64,000 bases of DNA from Okapia johnstoni (taxonomy: Eukaryota > Chordata > Mammalia > Artiodactyla > Giraffidae), in the NCBI GenBank assembly GCA_024291935.2, contig CM044315.1:75436385-75500384 (forward strand), read 5' to 3'. The notes below the pieces were generated by a model. That model was not told the DNA's origin, made no database searches, and saw nothing but the letters and a program-made list of their open reading frames with translations. The number at the start of each line of letters is the position of its first letter. Position 1 is the first letter of the stretch. Both the position numbers and the translations under genes were made by a program. This document shows positions 45,925 through 56,809 of this stretch, in pieces.

Positions 45925-46160
45925 TTAAAAGATAGGACCCTAGAAGTCAGACTATGTGATTTCAAATCCTGGCTCTTCCACTTAATATCAGGGAAATCGG
46001 GAAAGCCCATCTTCATCTCTCTAAGCTTTATTTTCCTGAACTGCAGAATGGGATAAAAATAGCTATTATCTCAGAGGATTTTTAGAATAATTAATTAATG
46101 CATATAAACATCTTCAAACAGTGCCCGGCACACTGTAAATATTCAATATTTCCGAGCTAT
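45925..46160 (+). mobile_element. MIR SINE, near full length
   Basis: 'gacccta-gaagtcagactatg' type head, then 'ttcaaatcctggctcttcca', 'gaactgcagaatgggataaa' and 'gtaaatattcaatatttcc'. Confidence 0.85.
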
Positions 46161-46184
46161 TTTTTATCATTGTTAGTACTATGA

Positions 46185-46390
46185 AGCAGCTTGGTGTGGA
46201 GGAAAGAACTTGGTTATTAGGTTGGATGCAGTTTTGGGGTGACCTTGACAAGTTGCTCAACCTCTTTGAAACTGTTTCTTCATCTAGAAAAGGAGAAGAT
46301 ATTATCTACACCGACGAGTTATTTTAAGGATTAAATAAGATCATACATACATAAGATCTGAGACATAGTAGGTAAAAATAAATTATATTT
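46185..46390 (+). mobile_element. MIR SINE, second in tandem
   Basis: 'gaccttgacaagttgctcaa' then 'cctctttgaaactgtttctt' and 'ttaaggattaaataagatca'. It lies about 25 bp after another MIR in the same orientation. Confidence 0.8.
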
Positions 46391-47124
46391 CTTTTCTCCT
46401 CCTTTAGCTAGGTTATAAGTGCTAACTCAGAAATCTGATATTTATGGGAAAATGGCATCCATTATCCTTAAAGAACGTATGAAGAAGAGTGCACTGTTGT
46501 AAGGAAAGAGGAGTGGTTCTATGTTTAGCATCAGATGAGCAAAAGCATTTAAGTTCATGGTTGGATGCTTTTGAGTTTTTATGAAAACAAAATCCAGCAG
46601 ATATAATTAAGTATGCTGCATTTGGAATAGAAGCAGGCACTCCTCTTCATTGTGTGGGCAATAAAACCTGGAAGAAAAAACAATCAATATGTTGGTTCAA
46701 TTAAGTTTTCAGCTGCAAATAACTAATTTCAGTCCTCATGGTTTTTCTAGGGTCTAAAATATATTGCTTATTCTTCTTAAAATATTAATATAGCCCTGAA
46801 TTATTTATTGACCCAAGAAACACTGTACTCTTTTAACATGGAAGAGAATAGAAGGTTATTTCATGTCAGCACCATAGAAGACAATAATAAATCTGAAATG
46901 TAAATAATACCTCTGAGAATAGAGCCTGGTTGAAGGCCAAAATGCGTAATTTCCAGAGTTTTTCTTTTGCCACAAAGAAGTTGGAAAGCCAACGGAAAAA
47001 TGCTATTCTGGGTTTCTGATTCTTTTATGGTTGGCAGCATCTTGTGGGCTGTTTAGATTATTCTAGAATATTTTGATCATTTATAAGAATACTCTTTAAT
47101 TTCATGTCATTAAAAGACACCACT
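46391..47124. other. Unique AT-rich sequence, no gene
   Basis: No repeat recognised between 46391 and 47124. The 46680-46960 part is AT-rich with motifs such as 'cagctgcaaataactaattt'. Confidence 0.45.
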
Positions 47125-47310
47125 ATAATAATAGCAATAGCTATCATTTATTGAGCTTTTATTATGTCCTGGGCACTGTGCTAAGTGCTTATATACATTA
47201 CTTCATCTATACTCTTAATTCTAAGTACTATTGCTGTCCATATTTTATAGAAGAAACTGAGATCCTGAGAGGTTAAGTGTTTTAAATCCCTGGCCTTTGA
47301 CTCCAGAACT
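47125..47310 (-). mobile_element. MIR SINE
   Basis: 'atcatttattgagcttttat', 'tgtcctgggcactgtgctaa' and 'agaaactgagatcctgagag' are well-kept reversed MIR. Confidence 0.88.
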
Positions 47311-47554
47311 CTTTCCCTGATGAAACAACTTGCTGCTTTCACCCATAGACAGACCAGTCCCTCTTACCTCTGTCAATCAACAGCAGAATGCTTGTGCTTA
47401 TGCTATGCTTTGCCTGGCTTTGTAGATGTTTGTTTATGTTGGTATATTCTACTGTTGCAATGGAAAGGGCAAGGTCTTTGAAATTAAATGGAACTGGACA
47501 TGCTTTCCACATCTTCCCCTATTAGGAATGTTGTCTAGGATTACTTAGTACTTA

Positions 47555-47930
47555 AAATAATCCTGAAGGATGGAACCGTTATTGTCTCATTTTATCACCC
47601 ATTGATTCGGGAGTTAGAGGGGTTAAGTTGGACTTCCCTGGTGGCTCAGACAGTTAAGAACCTGCCTGCACTGCAGGAGACCTGGGTTCGATCCCTGGGT
47701 TGGGAAGATCCCCTGGAGAAGGGAAAGGCTACCCACTCCAGCATCCTTGCCTGGAGAATTTTCCATGGGCAGAGGAGCCTGGCAGGCTACAGTCTATGGG
47801 GTCTGAAGAGTCAGACACAATTGAGCAACTAACACACAGAGGGGTTAAGTACCTCAACCAAGGTCTACCTACAAGTATGTAGAGGAGCTGCATTTGAGCC
47901 CAGGGTATTAGAATACCCCAAATCTCATGC
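47555..47930 (-). mobile_element. MIR SINE split by a Bov-tA
   Basis: Left part ends 'gagttagaggggttaagt'. Right part contains 'acctcaaccaaggtctacct' and 'gcatttgagcccagggtatt'. Confidence 0.7.
47629..47837 (+). mobile_element. Bov-tA SINE, perfect TSD, exact B-box
   Basis: Head 'ggacttccctggtggctcag' with a tRNA-type B-box, ggttcgatccc, at 47685-47695. It ends 'gagcaactaacacac'. A perfect 13-bp duplication, agaggggttaagt, lies at 47616-47628 and 47838-47850. A recent, nearly intact copy. Confidence 0.97.
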
Positions 47931-47999
47931 TTCTAGTAATTTGTCCTACCTAGATTATTGAAAATATTCAGAGTTACAATTTGGTGACTGGAAGATCAT

Positions 48000-48110
48000 C
48001 TAGAAGCCCGCTAATACTGCAGATGGAAAGCAAGGCCCAGAAAGAGGGAGTGAGTTACTACTGGACATGAGACTAAAACTCAGATCCTAGACTAGTGTTT
48101 TTCCACTGCT
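48000..48110 (-). mobile_element. MIR fragment
   Basis: 'actgcagatggaaagcaagg' with 'cccagaaagagggagtgag' fits reversed MIR. Confidence 0.55.
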
Positions 48111-48328
48111 GCTTCTTACCTGCTTATTGGTATCACAGTATCATGGCAGAAGCGTAAAGCTTAGATGCTGTTAGAGGTGGATGAGATCAATGATTCAGAG
48201 GGAGGTTGTGCTCAGGTCATATGCTGAAAGTATATAATATGATTTCCGTTTTGCCTTGGAATATATATATATAAAATCTTTGAAAATGCATTAGTTCTCT
48301 GTGTAACTTCAATTTCTGGCGGATAGAT

Positions 48329-49000
48329 TAAAAGAGCCTCTTGATGGAGGTGGACAAGGAGAGTGAAAAAGATGGCTTAAAACTCAACAGTCAAAAAATT
48401 AAGATCATGGCATCGAGTCCCATCACTTCATGACAAATATTTGGGGAAAAAGTAGAAACAGTGACAGATTTTATTTTCTTGGGCTCCAAAATCACTGCAG
48501 ACAGTGACTGCAGCCATGAAATTCCATGGATGCCTGCTCCTTGGAAGAAAAGCTATGACAAACCTAGACAGTATATTAAAAAGCATACACATCACTCTGC
48601 CAACAAACGTCCTTATAGTAGTCAAAGCTATGGTTTTTCAAGTAGTCATGTATGGATGTGAGAGTTGGAGAAGACTCTTGAGAGTCCCTTGGACTGCAAG
48701 GAGATCAAACTAGTCAATCCTAAAGGAAATCAGTTCTGATTGATGCTGAAGCTGAAGCTCCAATACTTTGGCCACCTGATGTGAAGAACTGACTCCCTGG
48801 AAAAGACCCTGATGCTGGGAAAGATTGAAGGCAGGAGGAGAAGAGGATGACAGAGGATGTGATGGTTGGGTGGCATCACCAACTCAATGGACATAAGTTT
48901 GAGCAGCTCTGGGAGTTGGTGATGGACAGAGAAGCCTGGTGTGCTGCAGTTCATGGGGTCGCAAAGAGTCGGACATGACTAAGCGACTGAACTGACTGAA
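48329..49000 (+). mobile_element. BovB LINE 3' part, plus strand
   Basis: Begins just downstream of where YADD would lie ('aaaagagcctcttgatggag') and ends in the BovB tail ('gcgactgaactgactgaact'). It has several deletions, including loss of the segment between VVMYGCESW and RRLLRVPWTA. Short frames at 48461-48713 are remnants. A (TA)n lies upstream at 48261-48272. Confidence 0.94.
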
Positions 49001-49060
49001 CTCATCTCCATTTTATAGATGAAATTGAGGGAAAGGTTAGTATTGCTGGGTTCTGCTAGG
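49001..49060 (-). mobile_element. MIR fragment
   Basis: 'tccattttatagatgaaatt' then 'gagggaaagg' is reversed MIR right at the BovB 3' end. Confidence 0.55.
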
Positions 49061-49757
49061 CAGTGGTTTGAAATATTCCAATTAAGAAGGGCTCTGCTCC
49101 ATCTCTTGATAGACAATCTACTCACTCTGATAGACGGTGGTATAAGATGGTGGTATAAGGGAAGATATTGTGGAGTGATCCACACAGAGAAATTATTTCT
49201 CTTCCTTTTGGTCTCATTGAAATGACTTTTATTTGCTGTGACTTTGAGTTTCTTTTCATCATTAAGGGGGATATATTATGCGTTTAAATACTGCATTATT
49301 AATAATATTTGCCTGGGTCCAGTGTCATGATCAATTTTTCATGTGCATCATTCTTAATGCAGTACTAGTTGAATTTCAAGTAGAGCCTTGTCTTCACCTC
49401 TCCTCTCTCAGTGACAGTCTCCAACAAGGAAGATGGCAGGCCTGAGACTCCTAATGCACAGGAGAGATCAAAAATGCTCCCCTAGGTCAGCCCAAGATTC
49501 TGTTGATTAAGGCATCATGAGGCAGCTGTAAGCAAGTAATGTGTATCTTCTTAAATCTGAACCTTGTACCAGAGGATGCAGGGTCAAACTCCTGAACTTC
49601 CCATAATATTCTATGACTCCATTGTCTCATCCAAGTCACCCCCATCACTTCTTCCCTACATTCCCCTTTTCATCTGTCCTATTTCAAGCATTCATTGAAC
49701 AACTATAATATACCAGGCACTGTGCTATATGCTAGGGATGGGGACAGAAAAAATTTC
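49061..49757. other. No gene; L2 end piece
   Basis: 49685-49740 ('cattcattgaacaactataa', 'taccaggcactgtgctata') is a reversed L2/MIR end. The rest is unassigned. Confidence 0.45.
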
Positions 49758-49769
49758 TAGTCTTCAATG

Positions 49770-50056
49770 TGCATACTCAATCGTTCAGTTGTGTCTGACT
49801 CTTTGTGACCTCATGGATAGTCCACCAGTCTCCTCTGTCCTTGGGATTATCCAGGCAAGAACACTGGAATGGGTTGCCATTTCCTCCTCTGGGGTATCTT
49901 CTCAACCCAGGGATTGAAGTCATGTCTCTCAAGATTCCTGCATTACCAGGCTGAGTTTTTATCACTGAGCCACCTGGGAGAGCTGGGGAGCCTAGTGTGC
50001 TGCAGTCCTTGGGGTCACAAAGAGTCAGACACGACTTACCAACTGAACACAACAGA
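49770..50056. mobile_element. Bov SINE with internally inverted parts inside one TSD
   Basis: 49770-49980 is a full Bov-tA on the minus strand ('caatcgttcagttgtgtctg' to 'gagccacctgggag'). It is followed without spacer by about 72 bp of the plus-strand Bov tail (49985-50056, 'ggggtcacaaagagtcagac'). A single perfect duplication, agtcttcaatg, flanks the whole at 49759-49769 and 50057-50067. So the two oppositely oriented parts entered together. Confidence 0.85.
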
Positions 50057-50067
50057 AGTCTTCAATG

Positions 50068-50630
50068 GATCTCCCCATCCTGACTTGGAGGCAGGCACAG
50101 AGAAGTGTGATTGACACTATGATCTAGAGAGGTACAGGGACATTTTTTTAAGTCTGTAGGTAGAATTTAAGTTTCTTTCTGCCCTGAATGATATTAATAT
50201 TTATTTGTTAAACCCCATGTGAGTGAAATTTTACACTCATTGGCCCAGATAGCTTCTTGGCATGTGGCCAGATCAGCATATTGCTCATCTCTCAGATCTC
50301 CAGGGAATATTTGAAATAGAGAACAGGTGTACTTACCCTCAAGTCTCACATAAATCTAGTTAACAAAAACAGCATTAATTTGGTGATTTGTACATAAAAT
50401 TTATACCCCCTCCTCCCATCCTTTCCAAATACTCTTCTTCTAACGACCCAGCCTTAGAAATGTGTGGGAAGCAGCTCTAGGTGGCCTTTGGTTAATAGCC
50501 TTTCTGATGTTCTTGATGCAATCCAGAGGATTATCTCCTTTTGCATTCTCCTGTTAATCTGTCCCAGGACCTGGAAGCTGATTGACTTAATGGGCTTGAC
50601 TTGAGGTCCTTCAAGAAGAGAAATTGGTTC
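50068..50630. other. No gene seen
   Basis: Unassigned sequence between two SINE insertions. Confidence 0.5.
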
Positions 50631-50646
50631 TGATTCATCTCTGAAA

Positions 50647-51159
50647 GGGCTTCTCTCATAGCTCAGTTGGTAAAGAATCTGCCTACAATGCAGAAGACCC
50701 CAGTTTGATTCCTGGGTGGGGAAGATCCGCTGGAGAAGGGATAAGCTACCCACTCCAGTATTCTTGGGCTTCCCTTGTGGCTCAGCTGGTAAAGAATCTG
50801 CCCTCAATGCGGGAGACCTGGGTTCAATCCCTGGGTTGGGAAGATCCCCTGGAGAAGGGAAAGGCTACCCACTTCAGTATTCTGGCCTGGAGAATTCCAT
50901 GGACTGTACAGTCTCAAAGAGTTGGATATGACAGTGTGACCTTCACTTTCACCTTTTGGGCTTCCCTTGTATCTTAGCTGGTAAAGAATCTGCCTGCAAT
51001 GCAGGAGACCTGGGTTTGATTCCTGGGTTGGGAAGATCCCCTGGAGAAGGAAAAGACCACCGATTCCAGTATTCTGGTCTAGAGAATTCCATGGGCTATA
51101 CAGTCCACGGGGTCGCAAAGGGTCGAATATGACTGAGCGATTTTCACTTTCACTTTTCT
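50647..51159 (+). mobile_element. Three-headed Bov-tA multimer, perfect TSD
   Basis: Three tRNA-Glu-like heads lie head-to-tail at 50648, 50767 and 50957 ('gggcttc...'). The first unit is cut after 'ccactccagtattctt'. The second ends in 'cttcactttcaccttt'. The third is complete and ends in 'ttcactttcacttttc'. One perfect 13-bp duplication, ttcatctctgaaa, flanks the whole 513 bp at 50634-50646 and 51160-51172, so it inserted as one unit. Confidence 0.95.
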
Positions 51160-51224
51160 TTCATCTCTGAAAACCAAAGTCCACCCAGAACAGTGACTAA
51201 CACAGAGCAGACATTCAAGAGGAT

Positions 51225-51312
51225 GTTTGTAGAAGGAAGGGAAGGGAGAAAAGAAGGGAAGGGGAGGGGAGGGTAAAAATGGGGAGAGATGGAAAGAGGA
51301 ATAGAGAAAGGC
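51225..51312. repeat. Polypurine low-complexity tract
   Basis: Nearly pure A/G with GAAGG and GGGGA repeats. It has no coding meaning. Confidence 0.9.
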
Positions 51313-51399
51313 AATATTCTCATTTCATTACCTACTCCACCAAGACGAGGGTTTTGGTCAATTCAGTGGAGATAATATAGTGGATAAGAGAGAAAGTCT

Positions 51400-51540
51400 G
51401 AAGTAACTCAGACAGAGTACTGTCTATAACATACTGAATCACTTTAACCTTGAAATAGGGAACAGGTGTACTTCAACTTTTTTAAAGTGGGAATAATAAT
51501 GCTACTTCTTAAACTTATTATAAAGGTTAAACAAATGTAT
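51400..51540 (+). mobile_element. MIR fragment
   Basis: 'aatcactttaaccttgaaat' and 'taaagtgggaataataatgc' with 'ttataaaggttaaac' resemble the MIR core. Confidence 0.55.
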
Positions 51541-51544
51541 ATAT

Positions 51545-51632
51545 AAAATGTGTGTGTGTGTTAGTCAGTTGTGTCTGACTCTTTGTGACCCCATGGACTG
51601 TAGCTCACCAGGCTCCTCTGTCCATGGAACTG
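51545..51632 (-). mobile_element. (TG)n plus truncated Bov-tA tail piece
   Basis: A (TG)n run (51551-51561) leads into about 70 bp of reversed Bov-tA tail ('gtcagttgtgtctgactctt' to 'ctcctctgtccatggaact'). The head is missing, so it is 5'-truncated. Confidence 0.85.
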
Positions 51633-52699
51633 TTCTGTGAAACAGATGTTAATAGATGTTACATAAAGAAAGGATTCATATTTAAATAAATTTTGGAAGC
51701 TTGGATTAAAAATAAATTAGCAAGATTGTTTACAATAGGACTTTTTATAAGATTGGAATATGCTAATATACGCAGTAACTCTTTAGAGGGGGCCAACGCA
51801 TACAGCATTCCTGCAGTTATTTGGCTATAGACACTCGTTCCCTCCTTTCTTCACAGACTATCTTATGGAATTAGTGTTATTAAGGAATTATTTGCCCAAC
51901 TGCCTTAAAAAATTACCATACTTTTTTTTCTGTTCCTGGCAGAGGACTGGACTCAGTTCCATAGACTATTTACTTAGAGAAACACTCCGTTAAATTTTTT
52001 TTAACTATCAGTGGGAGGACAAAGATTTTCCTAAGCTTCCTAGGCTTTGTTCATGTGTATATATATTTTTAAAGGAGTTTAAAAGTTTATTTTCATCCAG
52101 CTATTCATTTAACAAATATTTCTGAGAATCTTTGTATTGGACTGCACCCTGAAGGCCTACAAGTCCTATGCTTGCCCAGCTTCAAGATAGTAGAAAAAGC
52201 CCAGAGACAGCAATATTAAACCTCAGTGGTTTAATGGACAGGGAAGCTTATACATCTGAAATGAGGTCCTGAAGCCACAACCCGCCATGTGCAGTGGATG
52301 GCTGGCAGGAAATGGTGGCAGTCTTTGCTCCTGGAGGGAAGGAGAAATGGTCAGTTGTTGTGGGAGTTAAGGTCAGGTTGGCTCATTAGTTACCAGGGAA
52401 ACCAGCAGAGGGGCAGGCCCCTCATGGCTCCTTTGATAAGAACAATCACTAGCTGGAGTCTGGGGCAAGTATATAGAAAGGCCAAACATGTGAGTAGGGT
52501 ACAGGTAAAGCAGGCGCTGGTTGAGCAGGGATTACAGAGAGCAAGAGAACAACCATCTTGAGTGGCCTGACTATACATTATGTTTGCCCCTCACAGTGCT
52601 GTGTTACTGGAGTGCAGGACTGATAGAGAAAAAAAAAAACAACAGTCAAACTTTCAGCTGCAGGTGGAGTGATTAAGAATCTGTAAGGTAATATGGGAG
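51633..52699. other. No supported gene; possible old LTR
   Basis: 52190-52600 has a mixed GC-richer composition and two 60-90 codon frames on opposite strands with no domain. An old LTR is possible but I cannot assign it. An A-run lies at 52629-52640. Confidence 0.35.
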
Positions 52700-53130
52700 C
52701 TCATTAGAAAAGCATTTAATATAGCCTGGAGGAGTCAGAGAAGGGTGCCTGGAGGAAGTGGTGCTCCGGATAGGATTTCAGGGGTCGGTAGGACTTAACC
52801 AAATGAAGGTGAGTTGTCGGGGAGAATGAGTCCATAGGGAAGAGGGAATATCCCTTGCAGAGAACTAAGAAACATGAGTTGAAGGAAGTTCAGTGAGCTG
52901 AAAAAAGCACATGCATATTGTAGCAAATTTAGAAAGTACTGAAAAGTACCTATGACTCAGGAAAATCCCCTCTGTTTCTCCTCTTAAAGACAACTCAAAA
53001 TTTTATCCTATTTCCTATTAGTCTTCTTTCTATGCATTTTCCCTTTACATATTTCAGCACAGAATAAATGAATATCCGTATATGTTTACCCTTAATGGTT
53101 TATTGTGAGTATATATCTAATTTGTGGAAG
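52700..53130 (-). mobile_element. L2 3' region then unassigned old repeat
   Basis: 52710-52880 ('ggtgcctggaggaagtggtg') fits reversed L2. 52905-53130 resembles a common but unnamed old AT-rich interspersed repeat. Confidence 0.4.
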
Positions 53131-53401
53131 ATTGCTTTGAAGCTCCACTTTCAGTCACTGATTGTGATATGCCTGTGCAGTTGAGACCTGTAGTGACCCT
53201 TTAGCTACAGCTATGATGAAGGGACAACGATCTTGCAAACAGCACGCAGAAGTGTTCCTTCATCACCTCTCTGATGACGAGACCCCATGGTTAAGCCACA
53301 AGCTGGACATATTTTATATCAACCTGTGTACACCTCTGGTGTGGAAGGCCCCAGGTAAATTTTTTTCGTGGGGCACCTATATACAGAAGTAATTTGATTA
53401 A

Positions 53402-53686
53402 AGATTACAAAATTTACGAATCCACGTGAAGAACATGAATTTAGATGACGATTTAGAGCAATGCTTAGAAAAAGAGATGTGGTTGGTTACTGTTCAAGCG
53501 GTGCATGTGAAGTGTCCAGACACATCTTTTCATGTTCTGTATTACAAAATACATGGTTCCTGGTTAATTTTATATTTTCCATCTGGAGCAAAAGGGAGCA
53601 ACACTGATTTTATTCATAATGCATGGCTCTTTGGAACACGTTTGTATCAAAACAATATAGATCACCTTGTCTCTGACAATTCCTAA
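53402..53686 (+). other. Unidentified open frame, not explained by a known repeat
   Basis: Open from 53402 to a stop ending at 53686. The first ATG is at 53435 and would give 83 residues beginning MNLDDDLEQC. The frame is acidic at the start, then has aromatic-rich text such as FHVLYYKIHGSWLILYFPSG. It has no signal peptide, zinc-finger pattern or RT motif. A shorter frame upstream in another phase (53212-53391) begins MMKGQRSCKQHAEVF. An old processed pseudogene fragment or a chance frame are both possible. I do not recognise it. Confidence 0.25.
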
Positions 53687-53759
53687 TGCCTTTTATTTAA
53701 TGCTGGTTTTATTATGACTAATGACACTTTATCATTCATGGTGCTATTAAAGAAAAAAA

Positions 53760-55729
53760 CTTTGTGACATTTGTTAAGGAATGGTAAAACAACTTTATTC
53801 AGAAGGTTACTACAAAGGGGTTTTGTAAAGGAGAAAGATCAAATTCAACTCCAAAAACAATAAGGAAAAGTGAGAATTTATATCCAAGGAGCAAGAGAGG
53901 GTGGTGGTCAGTTGACAAAAAAATCACAAATGACTAAGAGGAGACATCAGGGAAGAGGGGGGATCCTGTTTAAACCAACTGAACAAGATTCTTACTGAAG
54001 ACAGGCCAGAGAGATTCGATGTTACCCGAAGGATATTGGTAACATCTGATCAAATATTGTGGGTGAGCATGTTATTTTGCATTGGCGGGGGGAGAGAGGG
54101 ATTGTTCTGAATAAACTGTCTTAGCAGGACGGATTCTGGCTAAAATTGGATAATGCAAATGATGAACGTGGAAGTCCCAAAGTCAGGGCCTAGTTGAGAC
54201 GAGAACTCAGAGGAGCCTGACTAGAGTTTGGTCTCGAAGAGAATCTTTGTTGAGTCTCCCATAAATACTGGTTTCTAATAACTCTTTCAAAGTGTTTTTA
54301 AATGATGCTTTGTTGATGAACACAATTCTAGGATTCATTCCAAGTGTGAAAGAAAATGTGAATGTGATAATTCATGTTCTGGTCATGTTGAATGTGCCAT
54401 CCAGAATTGTATAGAATAAACACAGATCAGCATATCTTCCAACCACGTCTTTTCTTAATCTCTTTTGCTTGAGGCCTTCATCACAGTATCCCTAGAATAT
54501 GTGCTCTTTTGTTGTTGACTGGACAATGTTAAGTGCTTTCCATATATTGCCATCAGTAGGAAAAATAAGCAATGGACCCAGAACAGACCCATCATGCAAG
54601 GGAATTCTGTGCTTTTATTGCACACATTGAGAGAGGCCTAGATGAGTACAGCATTCAAACATTAATTGAAAACAATGAGGAGGATTTGTGGGAAAAGCAG
54701 AACAACTTCAAAAGACTTCAGAGAAGGTAGGCATGCGATAGGCACAGCTACTTCCACAGAAGAGCCCAGCTCTTCTGTGCAGGAGGGGCGAGGATAAAGG
54801 ATACCTGCTGCCACCATGCTGTCTTCAGTTGCTCTAACTCCAGAGACAGCACCATGGTTGGAATACAGACAGACAAGGGCCAGTGCCTGGGCCCACACAC
54901 ACTGCTCAAGCCCAGAGATCATAGGCAAACTATGCTACATCAGTAGCCCAGATCCCTGAACTTGTCCTATAGCCAATATGAGTGGGAGTCACCCCAAATC
55001 ATCATGTTAGCATTATTCTGGTGGTACAATTTGCATAATCCTGTAAAAGAAATATCATACCAGCTAACAGAATCAATCTGTTTTCTGAGCCATCCTTTTG
55101 GAATTGGGACCTAACCATGGGCCGTAGAACAACCCCATGAGTCCTGGAGCTCCTCAGGTCATCTGGCTGTTTCTGCATGTGAGGAACAGGGGTAGAGGGT
55201 TTGAGAGCACCCTGAGGATGAGAAAGGGGAACCTGGACACCTGTCCAACTGTGACCCCTATCCCTAGTTAATCTCAGGCACCAGAGGAGAAGTTAGAAAA
55301 TTTCAAGATGGACACTTCTGATAACCAGGACCCAGCAGAACCAAGTCTGGGTTCAGGATATTTGCTTCTGTTGCACAACCAGTCCAGGCACTGGCACAGG
55401 ACTTAGCTAATTTTCAAAATTGTAAAACAAGACACTAGTCTGGTCTTCTTACCAAGGTCAGAAGGTGTTAGTAAGCCTGACAGAAGTTTCAGTACTGGCT
55501 TACTGACAAGTTTCAAAGAAATGGTTCCTACCTCACCCTATTGTGAATATATTCACAATAGGTAAGATAAGTGTTGAGTGGGAGCTGAGTGCATTTACTT
55601 CAGAGAAACATGTAATTTCCATTGTCCTGAAAGAAAGGGAAAATAGCCAGGCCCCAGAAGCTGCCATGTAAACATCCCAATGAGAGGCTCCTCACTTCAC
55701 AGGGGACACTTCACAGTGATAATGACAGT
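53760..55729. other. No supported gene; unassigned, partly LTR-like
   Basis: 53790-54250 is purine-rich and starts with 'acaactttattcagaaggtt', which is reminiscent of a reversed LTR polyadenylation area. 54600-55450 is GC-richer unique sequence with one 88-codon minus frame of no recognised family. Confidence 0.35.
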
Positions 55730-55975
55730 AGTTAACAATAGTAATAAGTATAAAATTACAGTTTATTGGACATCTGCTATATTCCAAGAACGGTGCAGAA
55801 TGTTTTATGCATATGTCACATTTTTCCTACTATAACCCTACAAAGTAGAGAGCACTTCCTTTTGATAATATGAAGAAAATAAGTTCAAAGAAGTGAGGTG
55901 ATTTGCCCAAGGTCCCTCAGCTGATGAGTGGCAAAGCCAGACACACATAATTTTATAACCCAGGTTCTTTGTATT
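55730..55975 (-). mobile_element. MIR SINE, near full length
   Basis: 'ggacatctgctatattccaa', 'ctataaccctacaaagtaga' and 'gatttgcccaaggtccctca' follow reversed MIR to 'ataacccaggttctttg'. Confidence 0.85.
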
Positions 55976-56288
55976 ACCTCTTACCACCTTGTCAGTTAGA
56001 AAGTGCCCTCTGAGAATGCAGAAAAATAGCCTGTTTGTGACACAGACTCAAGGTGGTGCCCAAGAGTGGCCTGTGGAAACTAAGCCTTCTCCCTGCCGGC
56101 CTAAGACCTGGCCAGGGTGCTCTGTCACTCCACTCCCAATCCACCCTTTTCTCTGCCTGAAACACTATTCTTCCTTGAAGTCTGTAGGCTACCCGCTCTT
56201 CCCAAGCATACCACTGAAATTTTTTTTTCCTAATTACATTTGTAATTCAGCATTTCATTCCTCAGTGGGCTAAAATTAGGTGTCCTCC
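55976..56288. other. No gene seen
   Basis: Unassigned. A 94-codon frame here has no recognisable domain. Confidence 0.5.
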
Positions 56289-56299
56289 CTTTCTCTAAG

Positions 56300-56695
56300 G
56301 GGCTTACCTGGTGGCTCAGATGGTAAAGCGTCTGCCTGCAATGAGGGAGACCCAGGTTCGATCCCTGGGTCAGCAAGATCCTCTGGAGAAGGAAATGACA
56401 ACCCACTCCAGTACACTTGCCTGGAAAATTCCATGGACGGAGGAGCCTGGTAGGCTACAGTCCATGGGGTCACAAAGAGTTGGACACGACTGAGCAACTT
56501 CTCTTTCTTTTGGGCTTCCCTTGTGGCTCAGCTGGTAAAGAATCTGCCTGCAATGCAGAAGACCTCGGTTCTATCCCTGGGTTGGGAAGATCTGCTGGAG
56601 AAGGGAAAGGCTACCCACTCCAGTATTCTGGCCTGGAGAATTCCATGGACAATCCATGGGATTGCAAAGAGTCGGGCACGACTGAGTAACTTTCA
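56300..56695 (+). mobile_element. Tandem Bov-tA dimer inside one TSD
   Basis: First unit 56300-56512 has an exact B-box, ggttcgatccc (56355-56365), and tail 'gagcaacttctctttctttt'. The second starts at once with 'gggcttcccttgtggctcag' and ends 'gagtaactttca'. Both lie between ctttctctaag (56289-56299) and ctttctttaag (56696-56706), matching at 10 of 11. Confidence 0.93.
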
Positions 56696-56809
56696 CTTTC
56701 TTTAAGTAAATAATCATACAAAGCCTCCTAGCAGATGAGTTTTAAGCTCTTGGCTGGCCTTGAAAGGACAGTTTTCACTGAAAACCTGAGGGCAGCAACT
56801 TTTCTTATG

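Noticed and set aside
47629..47700. tRNA-Glu-like sequence with A-box and exact B-box
   Set aside because: It is the head of a Bov-tA SINE with TSDs and a full SINE body, not a tRNA gene. The same applies to the heads at 50648, 50767, 50957, 56300 and 56513.
49759..51172. Repeated units that look like a CRISPR-type or satellite array
   Set aside because: The repeats are tRNA-headed SINE units with TSDs and unequal spacing. This is vertebrate DNA and there are no uniform spacers.
53211..53276. Possible C/D-box snoRNA ('tatgatga' near the start, 'ctgatga' near the end)
   Set aside because: No proper D box with flanking terminal stem, and no recognised guide. The motifs are short enough to occur by chance.
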